A stretch of DNA of 64,000 bases, taken from positions 189,489,044 through 189,553,043 of the forward strand of contig CM057344.1 in assembly GCA_030015575.1 (NCBI GenBank). The letters run 5' to 3'. Every line of letters starts with the position of its first letter. Within the stretch, counting starts at the first letter, position 1. Shown here in pieces: positions 50,061 to 59,807 of this stretch. Below the pieces are notes generated by a model. The model did no database searches. It was not told the origin of the DNA and saw nothing but the letters and a program-made list of their open reading frames with translations. The stretch comes from Agapanthus africanus. Lineage: Eukaryota; Streptophyta; Magnoliopsida; Asparagales; Amaryllidaceae. Made by a program: the position numbers and the translations under genes.

Positions 50061-51000
50061 CAGAGAGAGAGAAAAGAAAACACTCAGCATATGCTCTTGC
50101 AAGTTTAGATTAGTTATTAGTTTATCTAAACAGGATGGCTTCCACTATTTCCTCAAATCTTTCTTGAAAACCTAAAAGAAGAACTAGTCAGGATTTAATC
50201 ACACGTCACAATACTTGCTTAACCTTTCATCCAGGATGGTGTTGGTACTTCGAGGGAGGTTTTCCAACGCTTTCGTGAAGTTCCTTAATTAAAGAACCTC
50301 TTTTCCCTGGAGGCGTATCCCCTCTAACACCTTTCTAGACACCTACTTGGTTTATAGCATTGATTGTTAAGTGAGAAAAATTCCCGAGAGTAATCCTACT
50401 CATCAGTGGGATCGGGATCCAACTATCATTGTATGATGCCCTAGATGGAAGCCCCTCTAGTCACCACACTCCAGAAGGTATGCTAAATCTGCAAGTTTCC
50501 TTTATGTTTGAAACTCCCGATGTGATTTTTACCCCAAGCTCTTATGGCCTTGACATAGGCCAACAAATCATAAGACGCAAGTCAAGTTCTACCCGTCGTT
50601 GTCCTGATTAATTTAGGTATATCGTACATGCCCTTGACGTAGGCCAACAAGGCTGTACGTCTGTCCTAAACTAATGCATCTATCTATGCAACAAATAAGC
50701 AAACACACTGCTACCATACACTATGCCTTGACATAGGCCAACAAGCATAGCATGAATACGATGTGCTGTCTATTTGAAACGACGGAGGGTTACGGCTGGT
50801 TTTTGGCAAAAAACCATTAACGTAATGAACTTGATATAATCGAAGGAACCAAGATAGCCTTTATTAAATGGAGTGGTTTAAGCTCCGCATTTAAAATTTG
50901 CTTTTTGAAGAAAACCGAGTGGTTTTGAAATTGTTCCAACGATTCAGTTTAGGTTTTATTTTCTTTGCATTAATAATAATGCGTCCCATCATTAACCTAT
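50061..51000 (-). other. Cop5 leader, gag-proximal part
   Basis: Untranslated leader with the three stem-loop copies (50550-50741). It ends at cctat (50996-51000), the left TSD of Gyp2. Confidence 0.8.
50550..50741 (-). promoter_or_regulatory. Triple leader stem-loops of Cop5
   Basis: Copies at 50550-50563, 50634-50647 and 50728-50741 read UUGGC-CUAU/CUAC-GUCAA in sense RNA, spaced 84 and 94 nt. Confidence 0.5.
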
Positions 51001-52607
51001 TGTAGGGTGTTTTTCGTCACCCCATTGAGATGGGAATACGCGCGCGCTTGTCAGGCGTACTACAGATTCCCCCTGCCTAGGGTAGGCCGGGGTTTAATGA
51101 TTGTGGGGATCCGAATCTCCGGCAGCCGCGGACTAAGCTGCCGTTAATTACCCCTCGCCTTTGGGGCGGGGGAACCTCCGATTAACGGGTTAAACTGGTC
51201 ATGCAAACTCAATGTGCAGTGTACGTATGTTCTGTTTTGAAAGGGGGGTCTTGGATATATCGGGAGCCACGCAGAGTTTTTTACGGGGGTCCCGCTACCC
51301 GGATAGCGGGCTGGGGGTCAAGGGGGCTAGCAGCCCCCTTGCGGGGTGCGGGGCAGCGCCCCGTTAGAAATTTTTTTCTAACAGGGACAGTGTCACGGAG
51401 TATGTGTATGTGTGCATTTGTATACATATGTATATATATACATGTAAATATAAGTAAAGGGAAAAAAGACATCCAAAGGATGCGTGGGGCCAGCGCCTAG
51501 AGCGCTGTGCGCTAAGGTGCCGTGCGCTCAGGCGCGCGCGCGCGCCACGTGTCGACACGTGGGTAACTTGCGCATGAGCGCTGCGCGCAGGTGCGCAAGC
51601 GCACGCGCCACGTGTCGGCACGCGGGCGTTTTGCGCAAGAGCGCCGCGCGCAGGTGAGCAAGCGTGCGCGCGCCACGTGTCGGCACGCGGGCGCTTTGCG
51701 CACTTGCGCAAGCGCGCCACGTGTCGTCACGCGGGCGCTTTGCGCACTTGCGCAAGCGTGCGCGCCACGTGTCGGCACGCGGGCGCTTTGCGCACTTGCG
51801 CAAGCGCGCAGGTGCGCAAGCGCGCGCCACGTGTCGGCACGCGGGCGCTTTGCGCACTTGCACTGCGCGCCGGAGAGGACAAGAGGCTTTTAGCCTAAGA
51901 AACAGAAGCTGTGCTTCAAAAATGAAATATTTATTATGTATATATATATGGAGTTAAACTCCTGTGATGTTTTGAAGATGATAAAAGGGGTTCTTCTTCT
52001 TCCTCCTGTTGTTTGGCCAGATCTTGAAGTTCAAGAAATATGAGATTTTAAAAATCACTCCTTTTTGAGATCTGATGGGTGATCTGAGTTCCCCTTTGTG
52101 GGTTTTGTGGTGGAAAACTACTTAGTTTTGGACAAGAAAGAGTAAAACTCTTGATTTAATTCAAAAGAATTGAGAAGGTTTAGAACCTTGGAGAAGGAGC
52201 AAGAGGCACAAAGAACCCTAGTTTTTGGGGGGAATGGAAAGTCTATATCTTATTCATCATCATGTTGCCTTATATAGGCTTACACATTTATATATAGCCC
52301 CTTGGGCTTTGCAAAAAATGGCATTTTAGCTCATCCCATGGTTCATGTGCCATTTCTTTTTGCACATAAACCATGGGCTTACAAAATATTGGTTTTATGC
52401 CCATTTTGCATACATTCATGTATGAAAAAAAATTACATAAAAATTATTTATTACATGATTTCATTTTTGGCATGGGGAGGGTCGGCCGCTTCATGTTTCG
52501 GACTCGACCTGGGCATGGGCCCACTTGACCTGGGCTTGGGCCCACCTGGCTTGGGGTTGACCTTGATATTGACTCGGTCAACCGGGGTGTAAATTTTTAC
52601 CCCAACA
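51001..52607 (-). repeat. 3' LTR of Gyp2
   Basis: 1607 bp, tgtagggtg...ccccaaca. It holds a very GC-rich minisatellite at about 51530-51880, next to an AT-rich second half. The last 950 bp are identical to the other LTR by eye, while all 12 differences fall in the first 657 bp. Confidence 0.94.
51530..51880 (-). repeat. G-box minisatellite in Gyp2 3' LTR
   Basis: Six units containing ccacgtgtc start at 51545, 51608, 51673, 51717, 51765 and 51827 (spacings 63, 65, 44, 48, 62). They are joined by gcgctttgcgcacttgcgc linkers. On the sense strand each reads gacacgtgg, a G-box/ABRE-type site. The first unit is an 18-bp perfect palindrome, ccacgtgtcgacacgtgg. Confidence 0.85.
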
Positions 52608-54000
52608 AAGTGCCCCCCATCAATAAATGCACACCGCACATTTGAGTTGTGTGCATGAAATTGATGGATCTTGAAGCTGAACTTCGAGGTGGAACATCAT
52701 TCCAGAGGTGAAGCATCATCCCGGGGAGCATGATTCCCGAGAATCGGAGCATCATTTCGATGAGCGGAGCATGATTTCAGGGTTCAGAGCATCATTCCGA
52801 AAGGCAGAGCATAATTCCAGAGACCGGAGCATCTTTCCGAAGAGCGGAGCATAATTCCAGAGTTCGGAGCATCATTCCGAAAGGCAGAGCATAATTCCAG
52901 AGACCGGAGCATCTTTCCGAAGAGCGGAGCATAATTCCAGAGTTCGGAGCATCATTCCGAAAGGCAGAGCATAATTCCAGAGACCGGAGCATCTTTCCGA
53001 AGAGCGGAGCATAATTCCAGAGATCGGAGCATCGTTCCGATGGGCGGAGCATTATTCCAGGGTTCGGAGCGTCGTTCCGAAGAGCGGAGCATGATTCCAG
53101 GGATCGGAGCATGATTCCAGAGTTCGGAGCATCTTTCCGAAGAGCGGAGCATAGTTCCAGAGATATCGGAGCATCATTCCGAAGAGCGGAGCATAATTCC
53201 AGGATCGGAGCATCATTCCGAAGGGCGGAGCATGATTCCAGGGATCGGAGCATGATTCCAGAGTTCGGAGCATCTTTCCGAAGAGCGGAGCATAGTTCCA
53301 GAGATATCGGAGCATCATTCCGAAGAGCGGAGCATAATTCCAGGATCGGAGCATCATTCCGAAGGGCGGAGCATGATTCCAGAGATCGGAGCATCTTTCC
53401 GAAGGGCGGAGCATGATCCCAAGGATCGGAGCATCATTCCGATGAGCGGAGCATGATTCCAGGATTCGGAGCATCATTCCGATGGGCGGAGCATAATTCC
53501 AGAGATATCGGAGCATAATTCCGAAGAGCGGCAGACATTTTGACCGAAGCATAATTTCGATGAAGAGGTTGATTCCCAGGCGAAGCGTAATTTCGATAAG
53601 GAAGGCAGATATTCCGAGGCGAAGCATTGATTTCAACACGGGATACATTCTGAGACGGAGCATGATTCCGGCGCAGAGCTTGTTGGCTGACTTGATTTCG
53701 AGAGGAAACATAATTTCGACAGGGAAGGCAGGTACACCGAGGCGAAGCATCATTTCGACACGGGGTGCATTCTGAGACGAAGCATAATTCCGACGCAGAG
53801 CTTGCTGGTTGACTTGATTCCGAGGTGGAGCATAATTCCGACGAGGAAGTCGTTGGTTGATTCCGAGCCGAAGCATAATTCCGACAGGGAAGGCAGATAC
53901 ACCGAGGCGAACCATCATTTCGACACGGGGTGCACATTCTGAGACGAAGCATGATTCCGATACAGAGCTTGTTGGTTGATTTGATTTGGGTTGACATCAG
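52608..54000 (-). repeat. 20-bp/80-bp minisatellite in Gyp2
   Basis: The region begins with the Gyp2 polypurine side (gggggg on the minus strand at 52612-52617). From about 52690 it is built of 20-bp modules such as ggagcatcattccgaagagc and ggagcataattccagag. Between 52791 and 52960 four modules form an exact 80-bp higher-order unit (atcattccga at 52791, 52871 and 52951). Units degenerate toward 54000. The repetitive open frames on both strands are by-products of the repeat. Confidence 0.88.
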
Positions 54001-55525
54001 TATCGCTACACTGGAATATGGTACCAGGAGCGAATCATCATTTGTCATGAGAGGGTTTGGGGATTTTGGTTTTTTTTTTTTTGTCGGCATCTGCATTGCT
54101 GCACTGGAATAATGCCAGGAGCAACTCATCATTTGGCCCGAGAGGATTTGGATTTGGTTTGTTTGTCATCTGCATTGCTGCACTGGGATAATGCCAGGAG
54201 CAACTCATCATGTGCCCCGAGAGGATTTGGGAATTGGTGGCTTACGAGACAGGTTTAGATCCCTGTCGTCTAAGGCTTTTCAATTTTATGGGCCGTGAGG
54301 GTCCCATAAAAGCATTTTCTCCCTTCGAGTCGAAAGGATCTCGTAGGTGTATTTTCTCCTTAGGAGTCGTGGGGACTCCTAAGTGTATTGCTCCTTTGTG
54401 AGTCGTAAAGATCTCACGCGGGAATTTTCTCCTCACAAAGTCGAGAGGACTTTGCGAGTGCATTTCATTTCTCTTCTTTTTTTTTTTTTTTTTTTTACGG
54501 GTTTGCGCCCTTTCGGGTTTTCACAAACTCGCCAGCAGTCCTGCTGTTTTTACTCACGGAGCCCTTTCGGGTTTTCATCCGTACCCATTTTGCTTGTGGA
54601 CATACCGTTCTTCTTTTTTTGTTTTCATTTTTTTTCTCTTTTCTTTTTTTCTCTTTTTTTTCATTTTTTTTTTCTTTTTTCTCCTTTTTTTTTTGGAATC
54701 TTCCCTGCCGGTGGGACTTTGAATATGGTCTCGCCGGTAGGACTTGGGAGAGATTGGTATCGTTTTATGCCCGTGGATTGTATACGGTTTTGCAGGATGT
54801 ATGATCCAGACCGTAGGGCCAAAAACATTTCGGGACTTTGTTGGCGTCTGCATCGCTGCACTGGAATATGGTACCAGGAGCGACTCATCATTCGCCGTTG
54901 GGGTATGGGAGTTGGAATTTGGTTGGCGTCCGCATCGCTGCACTGGAATATGGTATCAGGAGCGACTCATCATTCGCCACTTGGGAATTTGGATTTGGGA
55001 TTTGGTTGGCGTCTGTATCGCTGCACTGGAATATGGTACCAGGAGCAACTCATCATTCGCCACTTGGGGGTTGGGGAAAGATGGCTTAGGAGACAGGTTT
55101 AGATCCCTATCGCCTAAGACTTTTCAATTTTATGGGTCGTGAGGGTCCCATAAAAGCATTTCCTCCCTACGAGTCGTAAGGATTCCGCAGGTGTATTTTC
55201 TCCTTAAGAGTCGTGAGGACTCCTAAGTGTGTTTTTCCTTTATGAGTCGTAAGGATCCCACAAAGGTTTGTCCTCCTCATGTATCGTGAGGACACATGAG
55301 TGGGTCTTCTCAATGGAGCATAATTCCAAAGGCGGAGACCAGCCGCGTAACTGGTAATTGTGGTGGGGCATGGGTATGCTGAGAATTATTTGAGCCCGTG
55401 GATTGTATACGGTAGTCAATTTGGGGACTGGCCGTAGGGCTGGAAGAATTTTGGGAAATTGGATTTTGGTTGGCGTCTGCATCGCTGCACTGGAATATGG
55501 TACCAGGAGCGACTCATCATTCGCC

Positions 55526-55526
<1 letters not shown>
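54001..55526 (-). repeat. Second minisatellite region in Gyp2
   Basis: Copies of a module with 'gctgcactggaat' and 'ccaggagc.actcatcat' lie near 54005, 54090, 54170, 54850, 54930, 55012 and 55480. Between them are thymine-rich tracts (54478-54496, 54605-54695) and several 'gagtcgt.aggact' repeats. No coding is seen. Confidence 0.8.

Positions 55527-55565
<39 letters not shown>
55527..55565. repeat. Poly-T tract of about 40 nt
   Basis: An unbroken thymine run on the plus strand (poly-A in the Gyp2 sense direction). It lies inside the element, so it is not a retroposon tail at an insertion site. Its length may be unreliable in an assembly. Confidence 0.9.
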
Positions 55566-55568
<3 letters not shown>

Positions 55569-55817
55569 GCGATTGTTCCATCATTTCAGCTTTTCTTATC
55601 GCGAAGGTCGCGATTGCCCTATCATTTCGGCTATTTATTCGCGGTTGCCCCATCATTTCGGCTTTATTTTCATTTTCATTTTTACTCGCTGATTTTTATT
55701 GCGAGTTGACCCATCATTTCGGCTTTTCTTTATTTTTCTTTTATTTACACATTTTTTTTTATTTACATTTTTTTTTACATTCCCAGTTTAACGACTTAGA
55801 GGTCGATTGTTCCCAGT
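55566..55817 (-). other. Gyp2 spacer downstream of gag
   Basis: Low-complexity sequence with repeated 'catcatttcggct' and 'cgcgattg' words and short T runs, followed by a doubled 'cccagtttaa.gac' segment. No gene seen. Confidence 0.6.
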
Positions 55818-58058
55818 TTAATGACGTGATGGTCGATTGTTTTCAGAGAAAGGCAGATGCCTGAGAGAATCGGTTTCACGAAGAACTTCGGTCTCCGTTT
55901 GTATGAAATTGGCGGTTGCAGCTTGACTGTTTGTTAACACGCCTTTGGACAGTTCTATCTCTCCTGCCTTGTATTGCTTTTCAACCCAATCTTTGAAGAC
56001 GAAGCAGTCCTCAATGGCATGGCCTATCACTCTGTGATAGGGGCAGTATTTGGGGTCGTCGGTCCTATTCGCTTCCTGCGGTCTTTTTGACTCTGGCAGT
56101 TGTAGACCGTTCTTCAGGGCGTCTTTGAATATTTTGCGGATTTTGTCCCTTCTGAAGGAATAGACCTTATCCAGCTTCTCTTTCAGTGGAGATTCTCCTC
56201 CCTCTCCGAACATTGGCTTCCGAGGCTGGTTGGCGCTAGGCCCGTTCATCCCTTGCTTATTTCGGTTAGCCGAAATGTTAAAAGATTCAGTATCGTCAGA
56301 ACCTCCGCCTTTGCAATTTTCGTCCTTTCGGTTTCTCCAGGACCTATTGTTATTTTGGGAGTCAGAGGAGGACTCCTGCTTTGAGCGTTCCAACATCTGG
56401 ACTTTTCTGGTTAGCTCTTGGAATGTTTTGAGACCCGCGGTACATAGAAACGGGGCCATCCAATTGTTGAGATTTCCGACAAGGAGACTGACATATTGGT
56501 CCTGCTCTATCGGTGGTTCACATTTGACGGAGAGATTACGCCATCGGGTTATAAAATCCGTGTTGCTTTCGTTGTTCTTGGGCTTGGTCCTTACGAGCTC
56601 GGCAATGGTGATCTTATCGCTGACGCTCATGAACCTTTGTCGAAACAAAGATTCCATTTGGACGAAAGTAGTAACGGAGCCATCTGGTATGCTCGCGTAC
56701 CAGTCGAAAGCAACATCGGTCAAGCTATTAACGAACTGGCGAAGGAGAAGCGCATCATTGCCCCCAGTATTCCCGCATGAGGCTTTGAAGTGGGCGATGT
56801 GCTGATTCGCATTTCCTGTCCCATCGAATCTTCCGAATTTGGGGATGACATAGCCGCTAGGAAATTCTACCAGATCATACTGAGCAGGATATGGTCTCCT
56901 ACTACTACTGATATCTTTTTGCGCTTCGGCTTCGGCTACCAAGGTTTTGACTTTGTTGGCAACCAAATCCATGATTTGATCTTGAGTTAGCGGGCTACTG
57001 TCATCGGTAGCCAAGACATTTCCCGAGATAGGATATGACTGATTTTCATATAGTTCGCCCACTTTTGGATTTGAGGGAATAGGTGTCGGCTGCTTTGGGG
57101 CACCACTTCCCGGTTCACGAGCAGAGCCCTCCGCTTGATTGGACGGCTGAGAGGCAAGTCGGGCCGTGAGCTGCATCACGACATTCGTCAAGTCATCGAT
57201 TTTGGAGTAGAGTTTGGCCATCTCCTTGTCTTTGCTTCTGAGCTGCTTTCGGAGCTCTTGAAGCAGCTCTTGCTCCGCGGTCCTGGGGCGGAAAGTCGGC
57301 TCTTCTTCGCTTTCCGAGCTTGACTCCTCATGAATTGAGGGCTCTCTCTGCCTATCAGCCTCATCGAGAGGGTTTTCATCATCCAGCGGAGGCGGCTGTT
57401 CTTGGGAAGTGGCAACCACATTCAAGCCAGATGGGATTTGAGATGTGGTGGCCCCGTCCTTGCTCTTGCTGCGCGTGCCCACCACGTAGACAGTGTGGAT
57501 AACGCATTCAGCCATCCCCTCATCTTTGGCGGGGTAACCCTGTTCTTCGAACCTCATGAGGTTTAGCCTGGCAGTAGCCCTAGCCCTTTTGTTGGCTCTA
57601 TATCTGAGCCTTTTCTCCCTCAGCTTCTCGATTTTGAAGGCTTGGCGGGCATCTGCTACCCGGGAAGCCATTGTGAGTTGATCAGAGGGGAGCTTAGAGA
57701 AGACACCCGATCGAGCAATGGTCAAGGGCACCGCTGGAGCTTGCTCAGGACGCGTTGTAGCTTTATTGGTGTTGATGGCCTTGCCCCCAGCTGGGGCCAA
57801 TGAAAATAGTTCAGACACCGACTTGCGTTTGGGTTGGGGCGCCCTTGAGATCACCACATTTGGTCTCCTGCCTTTCGAGACTGGTTTGTTTGCCACCGGG
57901 GCTTGAGGAGCTGGGATGGCGCCAACTAGCATGAACAGAATAGAGCCGAATGGTAGCAGCGGCTCCTCCCATTGTCGCCCGAGACTGGCCGGGAGGACCG
58001 TCCTGGAGTCTATCTTCATTGTGTAGGAGACGGGAGCTAAGTTCATCTTCGGAGACAT
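55818..58058 (-). CDS. Gag protein of Gyp2
   Basis: A single frame of 746 residues starting at ATG 58058, about 145 nt from the 5' LTR. Residues 1-250 are basic and low-complexity. Residues 262-304 look like a coiled coil. Residues 400-555 match the Ty3/gypsy retrotransposon gag domain (blocks 'KFGRFDGTGNANQHIAHF', 'LTDVAFDWYASIPDGS', 'LFRQRFMS'). A CPYH...C motif at 672-685 followed by 'FVFKDWVEKQYKAGEIEL' is typical of the C-terminal part of plant gypsy gag. No protease follows. In the family gag forms the particle; here the other enzymes would have to come from elsewhere. Confidence 0.9.
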   Translation of the reverse strand: MSPKMNLAPVSYTMKIDSRTVLPASLGRQWEEPLLPFGSILFMLVGAIPAPQAPVANKPVSKGRRPNVVISRAPQPKRKSVSELFSLAPAGGKAINTNKATTRPEQAPAVPLTIARSGVFSKLPSDQLTMASRVADARQAFKIEKLREKRLRYRANKRARATARLNLMRFEEQGYPAKDEGMAECVIHTVYVVGTRSKSKDGATTSQIPSGLNVVATSQEQPPPLDDENPLDEADRQREPSIHEESSSESEEEPTFRPRTAEQELLQELRKQLRSKDKEMAKLYSKIDDLTNVVMQLTARLASQPSNQAEGSAREPGSGAPKQPTPIPSNPKVGELYENQSYPISGNVLATDDSSPLTQDQIMDLVANKVKTLVAEAEAQKDISSSRRPYPAQYDLVEFPSGYVIPKFGRFDGTGNANQHIAHFKASCGNTGGNDALLLRQFVNSLTDVAFDWYASIPDGSVTTFVQMESLFRQRFMSVSDKITIAELVRTKPKNNESNTDFITRWRNLSVKCEPPIEQDQYVSLLVGNLNNWMAPFLCTAGLKTFQELTRKVQMLERSKQESSSDSQNNNRSWRNRKDENCKGGGSDDTESFNISANRNKQGMNGPSANQPRKPMFGEGGESPLKEKLDKVYSFRRDKIRKIFKDALKNGLQLPESKRPQEANRTDDPKYCPYHRVIGHAIEDCFVFKDWVEKQYKAGEIELSKGVLTNSQAATANFIQTETEVLRETDSLRHLPFSENNRPSRH

Positions 58059-58202
58059 TGTTGAAAGGTGATCGCTTGAAAATCCTGCATGAAAAAAGCA
58101 TTATTTTTAGTATAAATATAGGCATGTATATTGATTGAGTTCGCATAAACATTTAACCCGAAATATGGGAGGAGAGATGGTCCCACCGGGCGTGCCAGAA
58201 TC
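58059..58202 (-). other. Gyp2 leader and primer-binding site
   Basis: A short leader. On the minus strand tggcacgcccggtgggac (about 58180-58197) starts a few bases past the LTR and has the form of a tRNA-complementary primer site. I have not matched it to a specific tRNA. Confidence 0.7.
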
Positions 58203-59807
58203 TGTAGGGTGTTTTTCGTCACCCCATTGAGATGGGAATACGCGAGCGCTTGTCAGGCGTACTACAGATTCCCCCTGCCTAGGGTAGGCCGGGGTTTAAT
58301 GATTGTGGGGATCCGAATCTCCGGCAGCCGCGGACTAAGCTGCCGTTAATTACCCCTCGCCTTTGGGGCGGGGGAACCTCCGATTAACGGGTTAAACTGG
58401 TCATGCGAACTCAATGTGCAGTGTACGTATGTTCTGTTTTGAAAGGGGGGTCTTGGATATATAGGGAGCCACGCAGAGTTTTTTACGGGGGTCCCGCTAC
58501 CCGGATAGCGGGCTGGGGGTCAAGGGGGCTAGCAGCCCTCTTGCGGGGTGCGGGGCAGCGCCCCGTTAGAAATTTTTTTCTAACAGGGACAGTGTCGCGG
58601 AGTATGTGTATGTGTGCATTTGTATATATATGTATATATATACATGTAAATATAAGTAAAGGGGAAAAAGACATCCAAAGGATGCGTGGGGCCAGCGCCT
58701 AGAGCGCTGTGCGCTAAGGTGCTGTGCGCTCAGGCGCGCGCGCGCCACGTGTCGACACGTGGGCAACTTGCGCATGAGCGCTGCGCGCAGGTGCGCAAGC
58801 GCACGCGCCATGTGTCGGCACGCGGGCGTTTTGCGCAAGAGCGCCGCGCGCAGGTGCGCAAGCGTGCGCGCGCCACGTGTCGGCACGCGGGCGCTTTGCG
58901 CACTTGCGCAAGCGCGCCACGTGTCGTCACGCGGGCGCTTTGCGCACTTGCGCAAGCGTGCGCGCCACGTGTCGGCACGCGGGCGCTTTGCGCACTTGCG
59001 CAAGCGCGCAGGTGCGCAAGCGCGCGCCACGTGTCGGCACGCGGGCGCTTTGCGCACTTGCACTGCGCGCCGGAGAGGACAAGAGGCTTTTAGCCTAAGA
59101 AACAGAAGCTGTGCTTCAAAAATGAAATATTTATTATGTATATATATATGGAGTTAAACTCCTGTGATGTTTTGAAGATGATAAAAGGGGTTCTTCTTCT
59201 TCCTCCTGTTGTTTGGCCAGATCTTGAAGTTCAAGAAATATGAGATTTTAAAAATCACTCCTTTTTGAGATCTGATGGGTGATCTGAGTTCCCCTTTGTG
59301 GGTTTTGTGGTGGAAAACTACTTAGTTTTGGACAAGAAAGAGTAAAACTCTTGATTTAATTCAAAAGAATTGAGAAGGTTTAGAACCTTGGAGAAGGAGC
59401 AAGAGGCACAAAGAACCCTAGTTTTTGGGGGGAATGGAAAGTCTATATCTTATTCATCATCATGTTGCCTTATATAGGCTTACACATTTATATATAGCCC
59501 CTTGGGCTTTGCAAAAAATGGCATTTTAGCTCATCCCATGGTTCATGTGCCATTTCTTTTTGCACATAAACCATGGGCTTACAAAATATTGGTTTTATGC
59601 CCATTTTGCATACATTCATGTATGAAAAAAAATTACATAAAAATTATTTATTACATGATTTCATTTTTGGCATGGGGAGGGTCGGCCGCTTCATGTTTCG
59701 GACTCGACCTGGGCATGGGCCCACTTGACCTGGGCTTGGGCCCACCTGGCTTGGGGTTGACCTTGATATTGACTCGGTCAACCGGGGTGTAAATTTTTAC
59801 CCCAACA
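58203..59807 (-). repeat. 5' LTR of Gyp2
   Basis: 1605 bp, partner of 51001-52607. Five of its six ccacgtgtc units are kept and one reads ccatgtgtc. The palindromic unit is at 58745-58762. Confidence 0.94.

Larger units (their letters stand above)
51001..59807 (-). mobile_element. Gyp2: TR-GAG-like non-autonomous Ty3/gypsy element
   Basis: An 8.8-kb minus-strand element in the Cop5 leader. LTRs are 51001-52607 and 58203-59807 (1607 and 1605 bp) and the TSD is cctat (50996-51000 and 59808-59812). It has one long gag frame next to the 5' LTR and then about 3.2 kb of minisatellites up to the 3' LTR. No protease, reverse transcriptase, RNase H or integrase is seen. That layout matches the terminal-repeat-with-GAG class, which needs enzymes from another element. 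The LTRs differ by about 0.7 per cent, suggesting about 0.3 million years at 1.3e-8 per site per year. It looks structurally whole for its class. Confidence 0.92.

Noticed and set aside
51364-51957. Several overlapping 60-130 residue frames on both strands in the GC-rich Gyp2 LTR array (also 58566-59157)
   Set aside because: They are repeat-encoded translations of the G-box minisatellite, open in many frames at once because the array lacks stop codons.
52690-53540. CRISPR-like look of regularly spaced short repeats
   Set aside because: The spacers are themselves repeats, the units are imperfect, and the context is a plant retrotransposon.
52792-54132. Repetitive frames of 200-288 residues in the 20-bp module array
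   Set aside because: They follow the 20/80-bp repeat on both strands, with no start context or domain; they are by-products of the tandem repeat.
54383-55142. Frames of 130-240 residues rich in Phe and Ser around 54383-55142
   Set aside because: They come from T-rich low-complexity tracts and minisatellite units and overlap each other in several frames.
55527-55565. Poly-T run as the tail of a SINE or processed gene copy
   Set aside because: No TSD or retroposon body adjoins it; it is flanked on both sides by Gyp2 repeats.
56230-56805. 191-residue plus-strand frame inside the Gyp2 gag
   Set aside because: It is antisense to the clear gag frame and has no recognisable domain.
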